This document shows, piece by piece, positions 41,232-54,262 of a stretch of 64,000 nt of DNA. This DNA comes from Chamaelirium japonicum. Its lineage: Eukaryota; Streptophyta; Magnoliopsida; Liliales; Melanthiaceae. The stretch covers positions 310,001 through 374,000 of the forward strand of contig CANTAL010000129.1 in assembly GCA_947650365.1 (NCBI GenBank). The letters run 5' to 3'. Made by a program: the position numbers and the translations under genes. The notes below the pieces were generated by a model, which searched no databases, was not told the DNA's origin, and saw nothing but the letters and a program-made list of their open reading frames with translations. How positions within the stretch are numbered: position 1 is the first letter of the stretch; the number at the start of each line of letters is the position of its first letter.

Positions 41232-41429
41232 TCATACAAATGAATTAGAAAGGTTACATTCGTGAGAATGAATTAGAATGGATCGTACGAATGAATTAGA
41301 ATGGATCATGCGAATGAATTTGAATGGATCGTACGAATGAATAAGAATGGATCGTACGAATGAATTAGAATGGATACATTCGAGCGAATGAATTAGAATA
41401 GATCGTAGGAATGAATTAGAATGGATCAT
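41232..41429 (-). repeat. S1 block in duplicated module A
   Basis: 65 codons on the minus strand. The partner at about 42950-43130 has the same units but loses the frame through GAAAGATCGTAGT near 43113. Confidence 0.85.
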
Positions 41430-41477
41430 ACGAAGGAATTAGAATGGATCGTGCGAATGAATTAGAATGGATTGTAC

Positions 41478-41505
41478 GAATGAATTAGAATGGATACATT
41501 CGTGC
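41478..41505 (+). repeat. Reference 28-bp monomer
   Basis: GAATGAATTA then GAATGGATACATTCGTGC. It equals the 23-mer with ACATT inserted after GAATGGAT, and it ends CGTGC instead of CGTAC. Together with the next monomer it makes CATTCG-TG-CGAATG, a near-perfect inverted repeat. Sub-types end CGTGC, CGAGC (often beside a GGAAT or GATCGTAGG monomer) or CGTGA (with AAAGGTTACATT). They recur every few monomers throughout the window. Confidence 0.92.
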
Positions 41506-41514
41506 GAATGAATT

Positions 41515-41752
41515 AATTCGTATGATCCATTCTAATTCATTCCCACAATCCATTCTAATTAATTCGTACGATCCATTCTAATTCATTCGTATGATCCATT
41601 GTAATTCATTCGCCTAAATGTATCCATTCTAACTCATCCGTACAATCTATTCTAATTCATTCGTACGATCCATTCTAATTCATTCGTATGATCCATTCTA
41701 ATTCATTCCTACGATCTATTCTAATTCATTCGCTCGAATGTAACATTTCTAA
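41515..41752 (-). repeat. R block, 238 bp
   Basis: R insert of duplicated module A. Returns to F at TTTCTAATAGAATGG. Confidence 0.9.
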
Positions 41753-43264
41753 TAGAATGGATTGTACAAATGAATTAGAAAGGTTACATTCGTGAGAATG
41801 AATTAGAATGGATCGTACGAATGAATTACAATGGATCGTACGAATGAATTAGAATGGGTACATTCACGTGAATGAATTAGAATGGATCATACGAACGAAT
41901 TAGAATGGATCATAGGAATGAATTAGGATGGATCGTGCAAATGAATTAGAATGGATCGTGCGAATGAATTAGAATGAATCGGACGAATGAATTAGAACGA
42001 ATTCGTGCGAATGAATTAGAATGGATCGCACGAATGAATTAGAATGGATACATTCGAGCGAATGAATTAGAATAGATCGTAGGAATGAATTAGAATGGTT
42101 ACATTCGTGCGAATGAATTAGAATGGATAGTACGAATGAATTAGATCGTACGAATGAATTAGAATGGTTCGTACGAATGAATTAGAATGGATCGTACGAA
42201 TGAATTAGAATGGTTCGTGCGAATGAATTAGAATGGATTGTACGAATGAATTAGAATGGATACATTCGTGCGAATGAATTAGAATGGATCGTACAAATGA
42301 ATTAGAATGGATCATAGGAATGAATTAGAATGGATCATACAAATGAATTAGAATGGATCGTACGAATGGATTAGAATGGATCGTACGAATGAATTAGAAT
42401 GGATCGTACGAATGGATTAGAATGGATCGTACGAATGGATTAGAATGGATCGTACGAATGGATTAGAATGGATCGTACGAATGGATTAGAATGGATCGTA
42501 CGAATGAATTAGAATAAATACATTCGTGTGAATGAATTAGAATGGATTGGACAAATGAATTAGAATCGATCGTACGAATGAATTAGAATGGTTACATTCG
42601 TGCGAATGAATTAGAATGGATCGTACGAATGGATTAGAATGGATCGTACGAATGGATTAGAATGTATCATACAAATGAATTAGAAAGGTTACATTTGTGA
42701 GAATGAATTAGAATGGAACGTACGAATGAATTAGAATGGATCGTACAAATGGATTAGAATGGATCGTACGAATGGATTAGAATGGATCGTACGAATGAAT
42801 TAGAATGAATCATACGAATGCATTAGAATGGGTCATACGAATGGATTAGAATGGATCGTACGAATGGATTAGAATGGATCGTACGAATGGATTAGAATGG
42901 ATCGTACGAATGGATTAGAATGGATCGTACGAACGAATTAGAATGGATCATACAAATGAATTAGAAAGGTTACATTCGTGAGAATGAATTAGAATGGATC
43001 GTACGAATGAATTAGAATGGATCATGCGAATGAATTTGAATGGATCGTACGAATGAATAAGAATGGATCGTACGAATGAATTAGAATGGATACATTCGAG
43101 CGAATGAATTAGAAAGATCGTAGTAATGAATTAGAATGGATCATACGAATGAATTAGAATGGATCGTGTGAATGAATTAGAATGGATTGTACGAATGAAT
43201 TAGAATGGATACATTCGTGCGAATGAATTAGAATGGATCGGACGAATGAATTAGAATGGATCGT
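41753..43264 (+). repeat. F block, 1.5 kb
   Basis: Contains the homogeneous run of GGATTA monomers at 42361-42510. Ends at J-prime (GTAC 43263-43266). Confidence 0.9.
42387..42409 (+). repeat. Reference 23-bp monomer
   Basis: A clean copy of the commonest unit: GAATGAATTA then GAATGGATCGTAC. With the next monomer it forms TCGTACGA, an 8-bp perfect palindrome centred on the monomer boundary. Other sites in it are GATC and GAATTA. There are 15 purines in 23 bases on this strand. Confidence 0.95.
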
Positions 43265-44400
43265 ACGATTCATTATAATTCATTCGTACGATCCATTCTA
43301 ATGCATTTGTACGATTCATTCTAATTCATTCGCATGATCCATTCTAATTCATTCGTACGATCCATTCTTATTCGTTCATACGATCCATTCTAATTAATTC
43401 CCACAATCCATTCTAATTAATTCGTACGATCCATTATAATTCAATCGTACGATCCATTGTAATTCATTCGCACAAATGTATCCATTCTAATTCATTCGTA
43501 CAATCTATTCTAATTCATTCGTACGATCCATTCTAATTCATTCGTATGATCCATTCTAATTCATTCCTACGATCTATTCTAATTCATTCGCTCAAATGTA
43601 ACATTTCTAATTAGAATGGATCGTACAAATGAATTAGAAAGGTTACATTCGTGAGAATGAATTAGAATGGATCGTACGAATGAATTACAATGGATCGTAC
43701 GAATGAATTAGAATGGATACATTCACGCGAATGAATTAGAATGGATCATACGAACGAATTAGAATGGATCATAGGAATGAATTAGAATGGATCGTGCAAA
43801 TGAATTAGAATGGATCGTGCGAATGAATTAGAATGAATCGTACGAATGAATTAGAACGGATTCGTGCGAATGAATTAGAATGGATCGTACGAATGAATTT
43901 GAATGGATCATACAAATGAATTAGAAAGGTTACATTCGTGAGAATGAATTAGAAATGATCGTACGAATGAATTAGAATGGATCATGCGAATGAATTTGAA
44001 TGGATCGTACGAATGAATTAGAATGGATCGAACGAATGAATTAGAATGGATACATTCGAGCGAATGAATTAGAATAGATCGTAGGAATGAATTAGAATGG
44101 TTACATTCGTGCGAATGAATTAGAATGGATCGTACGAATGAATTAGATCGTACGAATGAATTAGAATGGTTCGTACAAATGAATTAGAATGGATCGTACG
44201 AATGAATTAGAATGGATCATGCGAATGAATTAGAATGGATTGTATGAATGAATTAGAATGGATACATTCGTGCGAATGAATTAGAATGGATCGTACAAAT
44301 GAATTAGAATGGATCATAGGAATGAATTAGAATGGATCATACAAATGAATTAGAATGGATCGTACGAATGGATTAGAATGGATCGTACGAATGAATTAGA
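42927..44400 (+). repeat. Duplicated F-R-F module, copy B
   Basis: Partner of the module at 41211. Marker offsets are 1716 bp (GTACGAACGA), 1858 bp (TAACATTTCT at 43599) and 2002 bp (TTAGATCG at 44143). Copy B has a fuller R insert (43265-43611) and a second S1-like block at about 43905-44095 that copy A lacks. AATTCCCACAATCC in the R insert is almost private to this pair. Confidence 0.8.
43265..43611 (-). repeat. R block, 347 bp
   Basis: R insert of module B. Returns to F at TTCTAATTAGAA, a 12-bp palindrome. Confidence 0.9.
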
Positions 44401-45905
44401 ATGGATCGTACAAATGAATTAGAATGGATTGTACAAATGAATTAGAAAGGTTACATTCGTCAGAATGAATTAGAATGGATCGTATGAACGAATTAGAATG
44501 GATCGTACGAATGAATTAGAATGGATCGTACGAATGGTTTAGAATGGATCGTACGAATCGATTAGAATGGATCGTACGAATGAATTAGAATGCATCGTAC
44601 GAATGAATTAGAATGGATTGTACGAATGAATTAGAATGGATACATTCGTGTGAATGAATTAGAATGGATCGGACAAATGAATTAGAATGGATCGTACGAA
44701 TGAATTAGAATGGTTACATTCGTGCGAATGAATTAGAATGGATCGTACGAATGGATTAGAATGGATCGTACGAATGGATTAGAATGGATCGTACAAATGA
44801 ATTAGAAAGGTTACATTTGTGAGAATGAATTAGAATGGATCGTACGAATGAATTAGAATGGATCATACGAATGGATTAGAATGGATCATACGAATGGATT
44901 AGAATGGATCCTACGAATGAATTAGAATGGATCGTACGAATGAATTAGAATGGATACATTCGAGCGAATAACTTAGAATAGATCGTAGGAATGAATTAGA
45001 ATGGATCATACGAATGAATTAGAATGGATCGTGTGAATGAATTAGAATGGATTGTACGAATGAATTAGAATGGATACATTTGTGCGAATGAATTAGAATG
45101 GATCGGACGAATGAATTAGAATGAATCGTATGAATGAATAAGAATGGATCGTACGAATGAATTAGAATTGATACACTCGAGCGAATGAATTAGAATGGAT
45201 CGTACGAATGAATTAGAATGGATCATAGGAATGAATTAGAATGGATCGTGCAAATAAATTAGAATTGATACATTCGTGCGAAAAAACTAGAGTGGATCGT
45301 GCGAATGAATTAGAATGGATCGTACGAATGAATTAAAATGGATACATTTGTGTGAATGAATTAGAATGGATCATACGATTGAATTTGAATGGATCGTACG
45401 AATGAATTAGAATGGATACATTCGTGCGAATGAATTAGAATGGATCGTAGGAATAAATTAGAATGGTTCATACGAATGAATTAGAATGGTTACATTCGTG
45501 CGAATGAATTAGAATAAGTCGTACGAATGGATTAGAATGGATCGTACGAATGGATTAGAATGGATCGTACGAATGGATTAGAATGGATCGTACAAATGAA
45601 TTAGAAAGGTTACATTTGTGAGAATGAATTAGAATGGATAGTATGAATGGATTAGAATGGATCGTACGAATGGATTAGAATGGATCGTACGAATGGATTA
45701 GAATGGATCATACGAATGAATTAGAATGGATCATACAAATGAATTAGAAAGGTTATATTCGTGAAATGAATTAGAATGGATCGTACGAATGAATTAGATT
45801 GGATACATTTGTGCGAATGAATTAGAATGGATCGTAGGAATGAATTAGAATGGATCATAGGAATGAATTAGAATGGATCGTGCAAATGAATTAGAATGAA
45901 TCGTA
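43612..45905 (+). repeat. F block, 2.3 kb
   Basis: S1 relative at about 43905-44095, and S2 relatives near 45170 and 45415. Flips at GAATCGTATGATCCATTC. Confidence 0.9.
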
Positions 45906-46172
45906 TGATCCATTCTAATTCATTCGTACGATCCATTCTAATTCGTTCGCACGAATGTAACCATTCTAATTCATTCGTACGATCCATTCTAATTCATTGT
46001 CACGAATGTAACCATTCTAATTCATTTGTACGATCCATTTTAATTCTTTCGCACGATCCATTCTAATTCATTCGTACGACCCATTCTAATTCATTCGCTC
46101 GAATATATCCATTCTAGTTCATTCGTACAATCCATTCTAATTCATTCGTACGATCCATTCTAATTCATTCGT
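45906..46172 (-). repeat. R block, 267 bp
   Basis: Closes at TTCATTCGTACGAATGAA, a perfect palindrome. Confidence 0.9.
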
Positions 46173-47817
46173 ACGAATGAATTAGAATGGATCGTACGAA
46201 TGAATTAGAATTGATACATTTGTGCGAATGAATTAGAATGGATCGTACGAATGAATTAGAATGGATCGTACGAATGAATTAGAATGGATCATGCGAATGA
46301 ATTAGAATAGATTGTACGAATGAATTTGAATGGATACATTTGTGCGAATGAATTAGAATGGATCGTGCGAATGAATTAGAATAGATCGTACGAATGGATT
46401 AGAATGGATCGTATGACTGAATTAGAATGGATCATACGAACGAATTAGAATGGATACATTCGAGCGAATAAATTAGAATGGATCGTACGAATGAATTAGA
46501 ATGGATCATAGGAATAAATTAGAATGGATCGTGCAAATGAATTAGAAAGGATACATTCGTGCGAATGAATTAGAATGGATCGTAGGAACGAATTAGAATG
46601 GATCGTACGAATGAATTAGAATGGTTACATTCGTGCGAATGAATTAGAATGGGTCGTATGAATGAATTAGAATGGATCGTACAAATGAATTAGAATGGTT
46701 ACATTTATGCGAATGAATTAGAATGGATCGTACGAATGAATTAGAATGGATTGTACGACTTAATTAGAATGGATCGTACGAATTAATTAGAATGGATCGT
46801 ACGAATGAATTAGAATGGATCGAACGAATGAATTAGAATGGATACATTCGAGCAAATGAATTAGAATAGATCGTAGGAATGAATTAGAATGGATCATATG
46901 AATTAATTAGAATGGATCGTGCGAATGAATTAGAATGGATTGTATGAATGAATTAGAATGGATACATTCGTGCGAATGAATTAGAATGGATCGTACGAAT
47001 GAATTAGAATGGATCGTGCGAATGAATTAAAATGGATCGTACAAATGAATCGTACGAATGAATTAGAATGGATTAGAATGGATCGTACGAATGTAATAGA
47101 ATGGATCGTACGAATGAATTAGAATGGATCGTACGAATGGATTAGAATGTCGCACGAATGGATTAGAATGGATCGTACGAATGGATTAGAATGGATCGTA
47201 CGAATGAATTAGAATGGTTACATTCGTGCGAATGAATTAGAATGGATCGTACGAATGAATTAGAATGGATCGTACAAATGAATTAGAAAGGTTACATTCG
47301 TGCGAATGAATTTGAATGGATCGTACGAATGGATTAGAATGGATCATTTGAACGAATTAGAATGGATCGTATGAACGAATTAGAATGGATCGTGCGAATG
47401 AATTTGAATGGATCGTGCGAATGAATTAGATTGGATCGAACGAATGAATTAGAATAGATCGTATGAATGAATTAGCATGGATCGTACGAATGAATTAGAA
47501 TGGATCGTGCGAATGAATTAGAATGGATCATGCGAATGAATTAGAATAGATCGTGCGAATGAATTAGAATGGATCATACGAATGAATTAGAATGGATCGT
47601 ACAAATGGATTAGAATGGATCGTACGAATGGATTAGAATGGATCGTATGAATGAATTAGAATGGATCGTACGAATGAATTAGAATGGATATATTTGTGCG
47701 AATGAGTTGGAATGGATTATACGAATGAATTAGAATGGATCGTACGAATGAATTAGAATGGATCATACGAATGAATTAGAATGGATCGTGCGAGTGAATT
47801 AGAATGGATTGTACGAA
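46173..47817 (+). repeat. F block, 1.6 kb
   Basis: Broken units lie near 47040 (ACAAATGAATCGTACG) and 47144 (GAATGTCGCACG). Flips at GTACGAATGTCTAATTC. Confidence 0.9.
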
Positions 47818-49260
47818 TGTCTAATTCATTCGTACAATGCGTTCTAATCCATTCGTACGATCCATTCTAATTCATTCGCATAATCCATTCTAATTCATTC
47901 GCACAATCTATTCTAATTCATTCGCATGATCCATTCTAATTCATTCGTACAATCCATTCAAATTCATTCGTATGATCCATTCTAATTCATTCGTACGATC
48001 CATTCTAATTCATTTGCACGATCAATTCTAATCCATTTGTACGATCCATTCTAATCCATTCGTACGATTCATTCTTATTCATTCGTACGATCTATTCTAA
48101 TTTATTCGCACGAATGTATCCATTCTAATGCATTCGTACGATCCATTCTGATTCATTCGTATGATCCATTCTAATCCATTCGTACGATCCATTCTAATTC
48201 ATTCGTACGATCCATTCTAATTCATTCGCACGAATATATCCATTCTAATGCATTCGTACGATTCATTCTAATTCATTCGCACGATCCATTCTAATTCATT
48301 CGTATGTTCCATTCTAATTCATTCGCACGATCCATTCTAATTCATTCGTACGATATATTCTAATTCATTCGCACGATCCATTCTAATTTATTCGTACGAT
48401 CCATTCTAATTCATTCGCACGAATGTATCCATTCTAATTCATTCGTACGATCCATTCTAATTCATTCGTACGATCCATTCTAATCCATTCGTATGATGCA
48501 TTCTAATTCATTCCCACAAATGTAACCTTTCTAATTCATTTGTACGATCCATTCTAATTCATTCGTACGATCCATTCTAATTCATTTGCACGATCCATTC
48601 TAATTCATTCGTACGATCCATTCTAATTCATTCTGACGAATGTAACCTTTCTAATTCATTTGTACGATCCATTCTAATTCATTCGTACGATCCATTCTAA
48701 TTCATTCGTACGATCCATTCTAATTCATTTGTACGATCCATTCTAATTCATTCGCACAAATGTATCTATTCTAATTCATTCGCACAAATGTATCCATTGT
48801 AATTCATTCGTACGATCCATTCTAATTCATTCGTTCGATCCATTCTAATCCATTCGTACGATCCATTCTAATCCATTCGTACGATCCATTCTAATTCATT
48901 CGCTCGAATGTATCTATTCTAATTCATTCGTACGATCCATTCTAATTCATTCATATGATCAATTCTAATTCATTCGTACGATCCATTCTAATTCATTCGT
49001 ATGATCCATTCTAATTCATTCGTACGATCCATTCTAATTCATTTGCATGAATGTATCCATTCTAATTTATTCGTACGATCCAGTCTAATTCATTCGTATG
49101 ATCCATTCTAATTCATTCGCATGAATATATCCATTCTAATTCATTCGTACGATCCATTCTTATTCATTCATACGATCCATTCTAATTCATTCGCATAATC
49201 CATTCTAATTCATTCGTACGATCCATTCTAATTCATTCGTATGATCCATTCTAACTCATT
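47818..49260 (-). repeat. R block, 1.4 kb
   Basis: TGCATTCG markers at about 48128 and 48250, and 28-mers CCCACAAATGTAACC and CTGACGAATGTAACC. Returns to F at CTCATTTTAGAATGG. Confidence 0.9.
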
Positions 49261-50522
49261 TTAGAATGGATCGTATGAACGAATTAGAATGGATCGTATG
49301 AACGAATTAGAATGGATCGTACGAATGAATTAGAATGGATACATTTGAGCGAATGAATTAGAATGGATCGTATGAATGGATTAGAATGGATTGCTCGAAT
49401 GGATTAGAATGGATAGTACGAATAGATTAGAATGGATCGTACGAATGAATTAGAATGGATCGAACGAATGAATTAGAATGGATCGTACGAATGAATTAGA
49501 ATGGATACATTTGTGCGAATGAATTAGAATGAATCATATGATTGAATTTGAATGGATCGTACGAATAAATTAGAATGGATATATTTATGCGAATGAATTA
49601 GAATGGATCGTACAAATGAATTAGAATGTAACGTACGAACGAATTAGAATGGATCGTACGAATGAATTAGAATGGATACATTCGAGCGAATGAATTAGAA
49701 TGGATCATAAATGAATGGATTAGAATGGATCGTACGAATGGATTAGAATGGATCGTACGAATGGATTAGAATGGATCATACGAATGGATTAGAATGGATC
49801 ATACGAAAGAATTAGAATGGATACATTTGTGCGAATGAATTAGAATGGATACATTTGTGCGAATGAATTAGAATGGATCGTACAAATGAATTAGAATGGA
49901 TCATACGAATGAATTAAAATGGATCGTACGAATGAATTAGAATGGATCGTACAATTGAATTGGAAAGGTTACATTCGTGAGAATGAATTAGAATGGATCG
50001 TACGAATGAATTAGAATGGATCGTGCGAATGAATTACTATGGATCGTACGAATGAATTAGAATGGATCGTACAAATGAATTAGAAAGGTTACATTTGTGA
50101 GAATGAATTAGAATGGATCGTACGAATGAATTAGAATGGATCGTACGAATGGATTAGAATGGATCGTACGAATGAATTAGAATGGATCGTACGAATGCAT
50201 TAGAATGGATACATTCGTGCGAAAGAATTAGAATGGATTAGAATGGATCGTACGAATGAATTAGAATGGATCGAACGAATGGATTAGAATGGATCGTACG
50301 AATGGATTAGAATGGATCGTACGAATGAATTAGAATGGATCGAACGAATGAATTAGAATGGAATGTACGAATGAATTAGAATGGATACATTTGTGCGAAT
50401 GAATTAGAATGGATCATACGATTGAATTTGAATGGATCGTACGAATAAATTAGAATGGATACATTTGTGCGAATGAATTAGAATGGATCGTACAAATGAA
50501 TTAGAATGGATCATACGAATGA
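49261..50522 (+). repeat. F block, 1.26 kb
   Basis: A pair of adjacent CATTTGTGC 28-mers near 49830, and a broken unit CATAAATGAATGG near 49706. Ends GAATGATACGATTC. Confidence 0.9.
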
Positions 50523-51621
50523 TACGATTCATTCTAATTCATTCGTACGATCCATTCTAATGTATTCGTACGATTCATTCTAATTCATTCGCATGATCCA
50601 TTCTAATTCATTCGTACGATCCATTCTTATTCATTGATACGATCCATTCTAATTCATTCGCACAATCTATTCTAATTCATTTGTACGATCCATTCTAATT
50701 CATTCGTATGATCCATTCTAACTCATTCGGTGGATCCATTCTAATTCATTCGTACGATCCATTTTAAGTCATTCGTACGATCCATTCTAATTCATTCGCA
50801 TGATCCATTCGAATTCATTCGTACGATCTATTTTAATTCATTCGCACGAATGTAACCATTCTAATTCATTCGTACGATTCGTTCTAATTCATTCGTATGA
50901 GCTATTCTAATTCATTCATACGATCCATTCTAATTCATTCATACGATCTATTCTAATTCATTCGCACAATCCATTCTAATTCATTCGAACGATCTATTCC
51001 AATTCATTCATATGATCCATTCTAACTCATTCGGTGGATCCATTCTAATTCATTCGTACGATCCATTCTAATTCATTCTCACGATCCATTCTAACTCATT
51101 CGTACGATCCATTCTAATTCATTTGTACGATCCATTCTAATTTATTTGCACGAATATACAATCCATTCTAATTCATTCGCACAAATGTTTCCATTCTAAT
51201 TCATTCGTACGATCCATTCTAATTCATTCGTATGATCTGTTCTAATTCATTCGCACGAATGTAGCCATTCTAATTCATTCGTACGATTCATTCTAATTCA
51301 TTCGTATGAGCTATTCTAATCATTCGTACGATCCATTCTAATTCATTCGTACGATCCATTCTAATCCATTCGTACGATCCATTCTAATCCATTCGCACGA
51401 TCCATTCTAATTCATTCGTATGATCCATTCTAATTCATTCCTACGATCTATTCTAATTCATTCGCTCGAATGTATCCATTCTAATTCATTCGTACGATCC
51501 ATTCTAATTCATTCGTATGATCCATTCTAACTCATTCGGTTGATCCATTCTAATTCATTCCTACGATCCATTCTAATTCATTCGTACGATCCATTCTAAT
51601 TCATTCGTACGATCCATTCTA
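50523..51621 (-). repeat. R block, 1.1 kb
   Basis: CTCATTCGGTGGATCC at about 50722 and 51015, and CTCATTCGGTTGATCC at about 51532, are reverse copies of the GATCCACC marker. Ends with arms GATCCATT and AATGGATC around CT. Confidence 0.9.
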
Positions 51622-52671
51622 ATGGATCATATGAAAGAATTAGAATGGATCGTGCGAATGAATTAGAATGGATCGTACGAATGAATTATAATAGATTGTA
51701 CGAATAAATTAGAATAGATACATTTATGCGAATGAATTAGAATGGATCGTACGAATGGATTAGAATGGATCGTGCGAATGAATTAGAATGGATACATTCG
51801 TGCGAATGAATTAGAATGGACTGTATGAATGAATTAGAATGGATCGTACGAATGAATTAGATTGGTTACATTCGTGCAAATGAATTAGAATGGATCGTAC
51901 GAATGAATTAGAATGGATACATTCGAGCGAATGAATTAGAATAGATCGTACGAATGAATTAGAATGGATCGTACAAATGAATTAGAAAGGTTACATTTGT
52001 GAGAATGAGTTAGAATGGATCGTATGAATGAATTAGAATGGATTGCATGAATGAATTAGAATGGATCATACGAATGAATTGGAACAGATCGTACGAATGA
52101 ATTAGAATGGATACATTCATGCAAATGAATTAGAATGGATCGTACGAATGAATTAGAATGGATCATACGAACGAATTAGAATGGATCGTGCGAATGAATT
52201 AGAATGGATCGTAAGAATGAATTAGAATGGATCGTACGAATGAATTAGAATGGATACATTCGTGCGAATGAATTAGAATGGATCGTAGGAATGAATTAGA
52301 ATGGTTACATTCGTGCGAATGAATTAGAATGGATCGTACGAATGGATTAGAATGGATCGTATGAATGAATTAGAATGGATTGTGCGAATGAATTAGAATG
52401 GATATATTCGTGCGAATGAATTAGAATGGAATTTAAGAATGAATTAGAATGGATCCATTCGTACAAATGAATTAGAATGGATCGTACGAATGAATTAGAA
52501 TGGATCGTACGAATGGATTAGAACGCATTGTACGAATAAATTCGAATGGATCGTACGAATGGATAAGAATGGACCGTACAAATGAATTAGAATGGATCGT
52601 ACGAATGAATTAGAATAGCTCATACGAATGAATGAATCGTACGAACGAATTAGAATCGATACATTCAAATA
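51622..52671 (+). repeat. F block, 1.05 kb
   Basis: Ends in the segment duplicated from 2280-2526, with the ATTCAAATATATCC switch. Confidence 0.9.
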
Positions 52672-52760
52672 TATCCATTCTAATTCATTCGTATAAGCAA
52701 TTCAAATTCATTCGTACGATGAAATCTAATTCATTCGCACAAATGTATCTTTTCAAATTC
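52400..52760 (+). repeat. Dispersed duplicate of 2280-2610
   Basis: Contains the same ATTCAAATATATCC switch and the same truncated AATGAATGAATCG monomer. The left arm has lost one monomer (the GTACTAATG unit) relative to the copy near 2310. Confidence 0.75.
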
Positions 52761-53618
52761 ATTCGTACGATCCATTCTAATTCATTCGCATGATCCATTC
52801 TAATTCATTCTTACATTCCATTCTAATTCATTCGCACGAATGTATCCATTCTAATTCATTCACACAATCCATTCTATTCCATTCGTACGATCCATTCTAA
52901 TTCATTCGTACGATCCATTCTAATTCATTCCTATGATCCATTCTAATTCATTCGTACGAATGTATCCATTCTAATTCATTTGTATGATCCATTCTAATTC
53001 ATTCGTACGATCCAATCTAGTTCATTCGCACGATCCATTCTAATTCATTCGTACGATCCATTCTAATTCATTCGCACGATCCATTCTAATTCATTTGTAC
53101 GAATGGATCCATTCTAATTCATTAGTACGATCCATTCTAATTCATTCTTACATTCCATTCTAATTCATTCGCACGAATGTATCCATTCTAATTCATTCGC
53201 ATAATCCATTCTAATTCATTCGTACGATCCATTCTAATCCATTCGTACGATCCATTCTAATTCATTCGCATGAATGTATCCATTCTAATTCATTCGTACG
53301 ATCTGTTCTAATTCATTCGCACGATCCATTCTAATTCATTCGCACGAATGTATCCATTCTAATTCAATTGCACGATCCATTCTAATTCATTCCTATGATC
53401 CATTCTAATTCATTCGTACGATCCATTCTAATTCATTCGTCCGATCCATTCAAATTCATTCGTGCGAATGTAACCATTCTAATTCATTCGTACGATCCAT
53501 TCTAATTCATTCATACGATCCATTCTAATTCATTCGCACGAATGTAACCATTCTAATTCATTTGCACGATCCATTCTAATTCATTCCTATGATCCAATCT
53601 AATTCATTCGTACGATCG
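52672..53618 (-). repeat. R block, 947 bp
   Basis: The first 80 bp match the R arm at 2527. Ends at CGATCGAAATAGAATGG. Confidence 0.9.
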
Positions 53619-53822
53619 AAATAGAATGGATCGTGCGAATGAATTAGAATGGATCGTACGAATGAATTAGAATGGATCGTACAAATGAATTAGAAAGGTT
53701 ACATTTCTGAGAATGAATTAGAATGGATCGTACGAATGGATTAGAATGGATCGTACGAATGGATTAGAATGGATCGTAGGAATAGATTAGAATGGATCAT
53801 ACGAATGAATTATAATGGATCT

Positions 53823-54020
53823 TCATACAAATAAATTAGAAAGGTTACATTCGTGAGAATGAATTAGAATGGATCGTACGAATGAATTAGAATGGATCAT
53901 GCGAATGAATTTGAATGGATCGTACGAATGAATTAGAATGGATCGAACAAATGAATTAGAATGGATACATTCGAGCGAATGAATTAGAATAGATCGTAGG
54001 AATAAATTATAATGAATCAT
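53823..54020 (-). repeat. S1 block at the start of the 1.2 kb unit
   Basis: 65 codons. The 28-mer end (ATAAATTAGAAAGG) lies outside the tandem 1.2 kb unit, so copy B at 55061 has only the rest of S1, joined to an R tail at GTAC. Confidence 0.85.
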
Positions 54021-54248
54021 ACGACTGAATTAGAATGGATCGTACGAATGAATTAGTATGGATCATGCGAATGAATTAGAATGGATCGTACGAATGGAAT
54101 GGATCGTACGAATGAATTAGAATGGATCATACGAATGAATTAGAATAGATCGTACGAATGAATTTGAATGGATACATTTGTGCGAATGAATCTGAATGGA
54201 TTGTATGAATGAATTAGAATGGATCGTGCGAATGAATTAGAATCGATC

Positions 54249-54262
54249 GATCCATTCTAATT
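54249..54262 (-). repeat. Micro-inversion, 14 bp
   Basis: GATCCATTCTAATT in R lies within F. The return uses ATTCTAATTAGAAT, a perfect 14-bp palindrome. Copied at 55453. Confidence 0.85.

Larger units (their letters stand above)
39610..41514 (+). repeat. F block, 1.9 kb
   Basis: S2 in F (about 39720-40200), S1-like at 40649 and S1 at 41232. Two broken units lie near 40504 and 41057. Ends GAATTAATTC, a 10-bp palindrome. Confidence 0.9.
41211..42510 (+). repeat. Duplicated F-R-F module, copy A
   Basis: Runs from a GTACGAACGA monomer through an S1 block, an R insert (41515-41752) and an unusual TAACATTTCT switch at 41741, to GAATTAGATCG at about 42139. The same order is found from 42927. It is shorter than the partner by about 142 bp before the R insert and about 144 bp after it. 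Confidence 0.8.
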
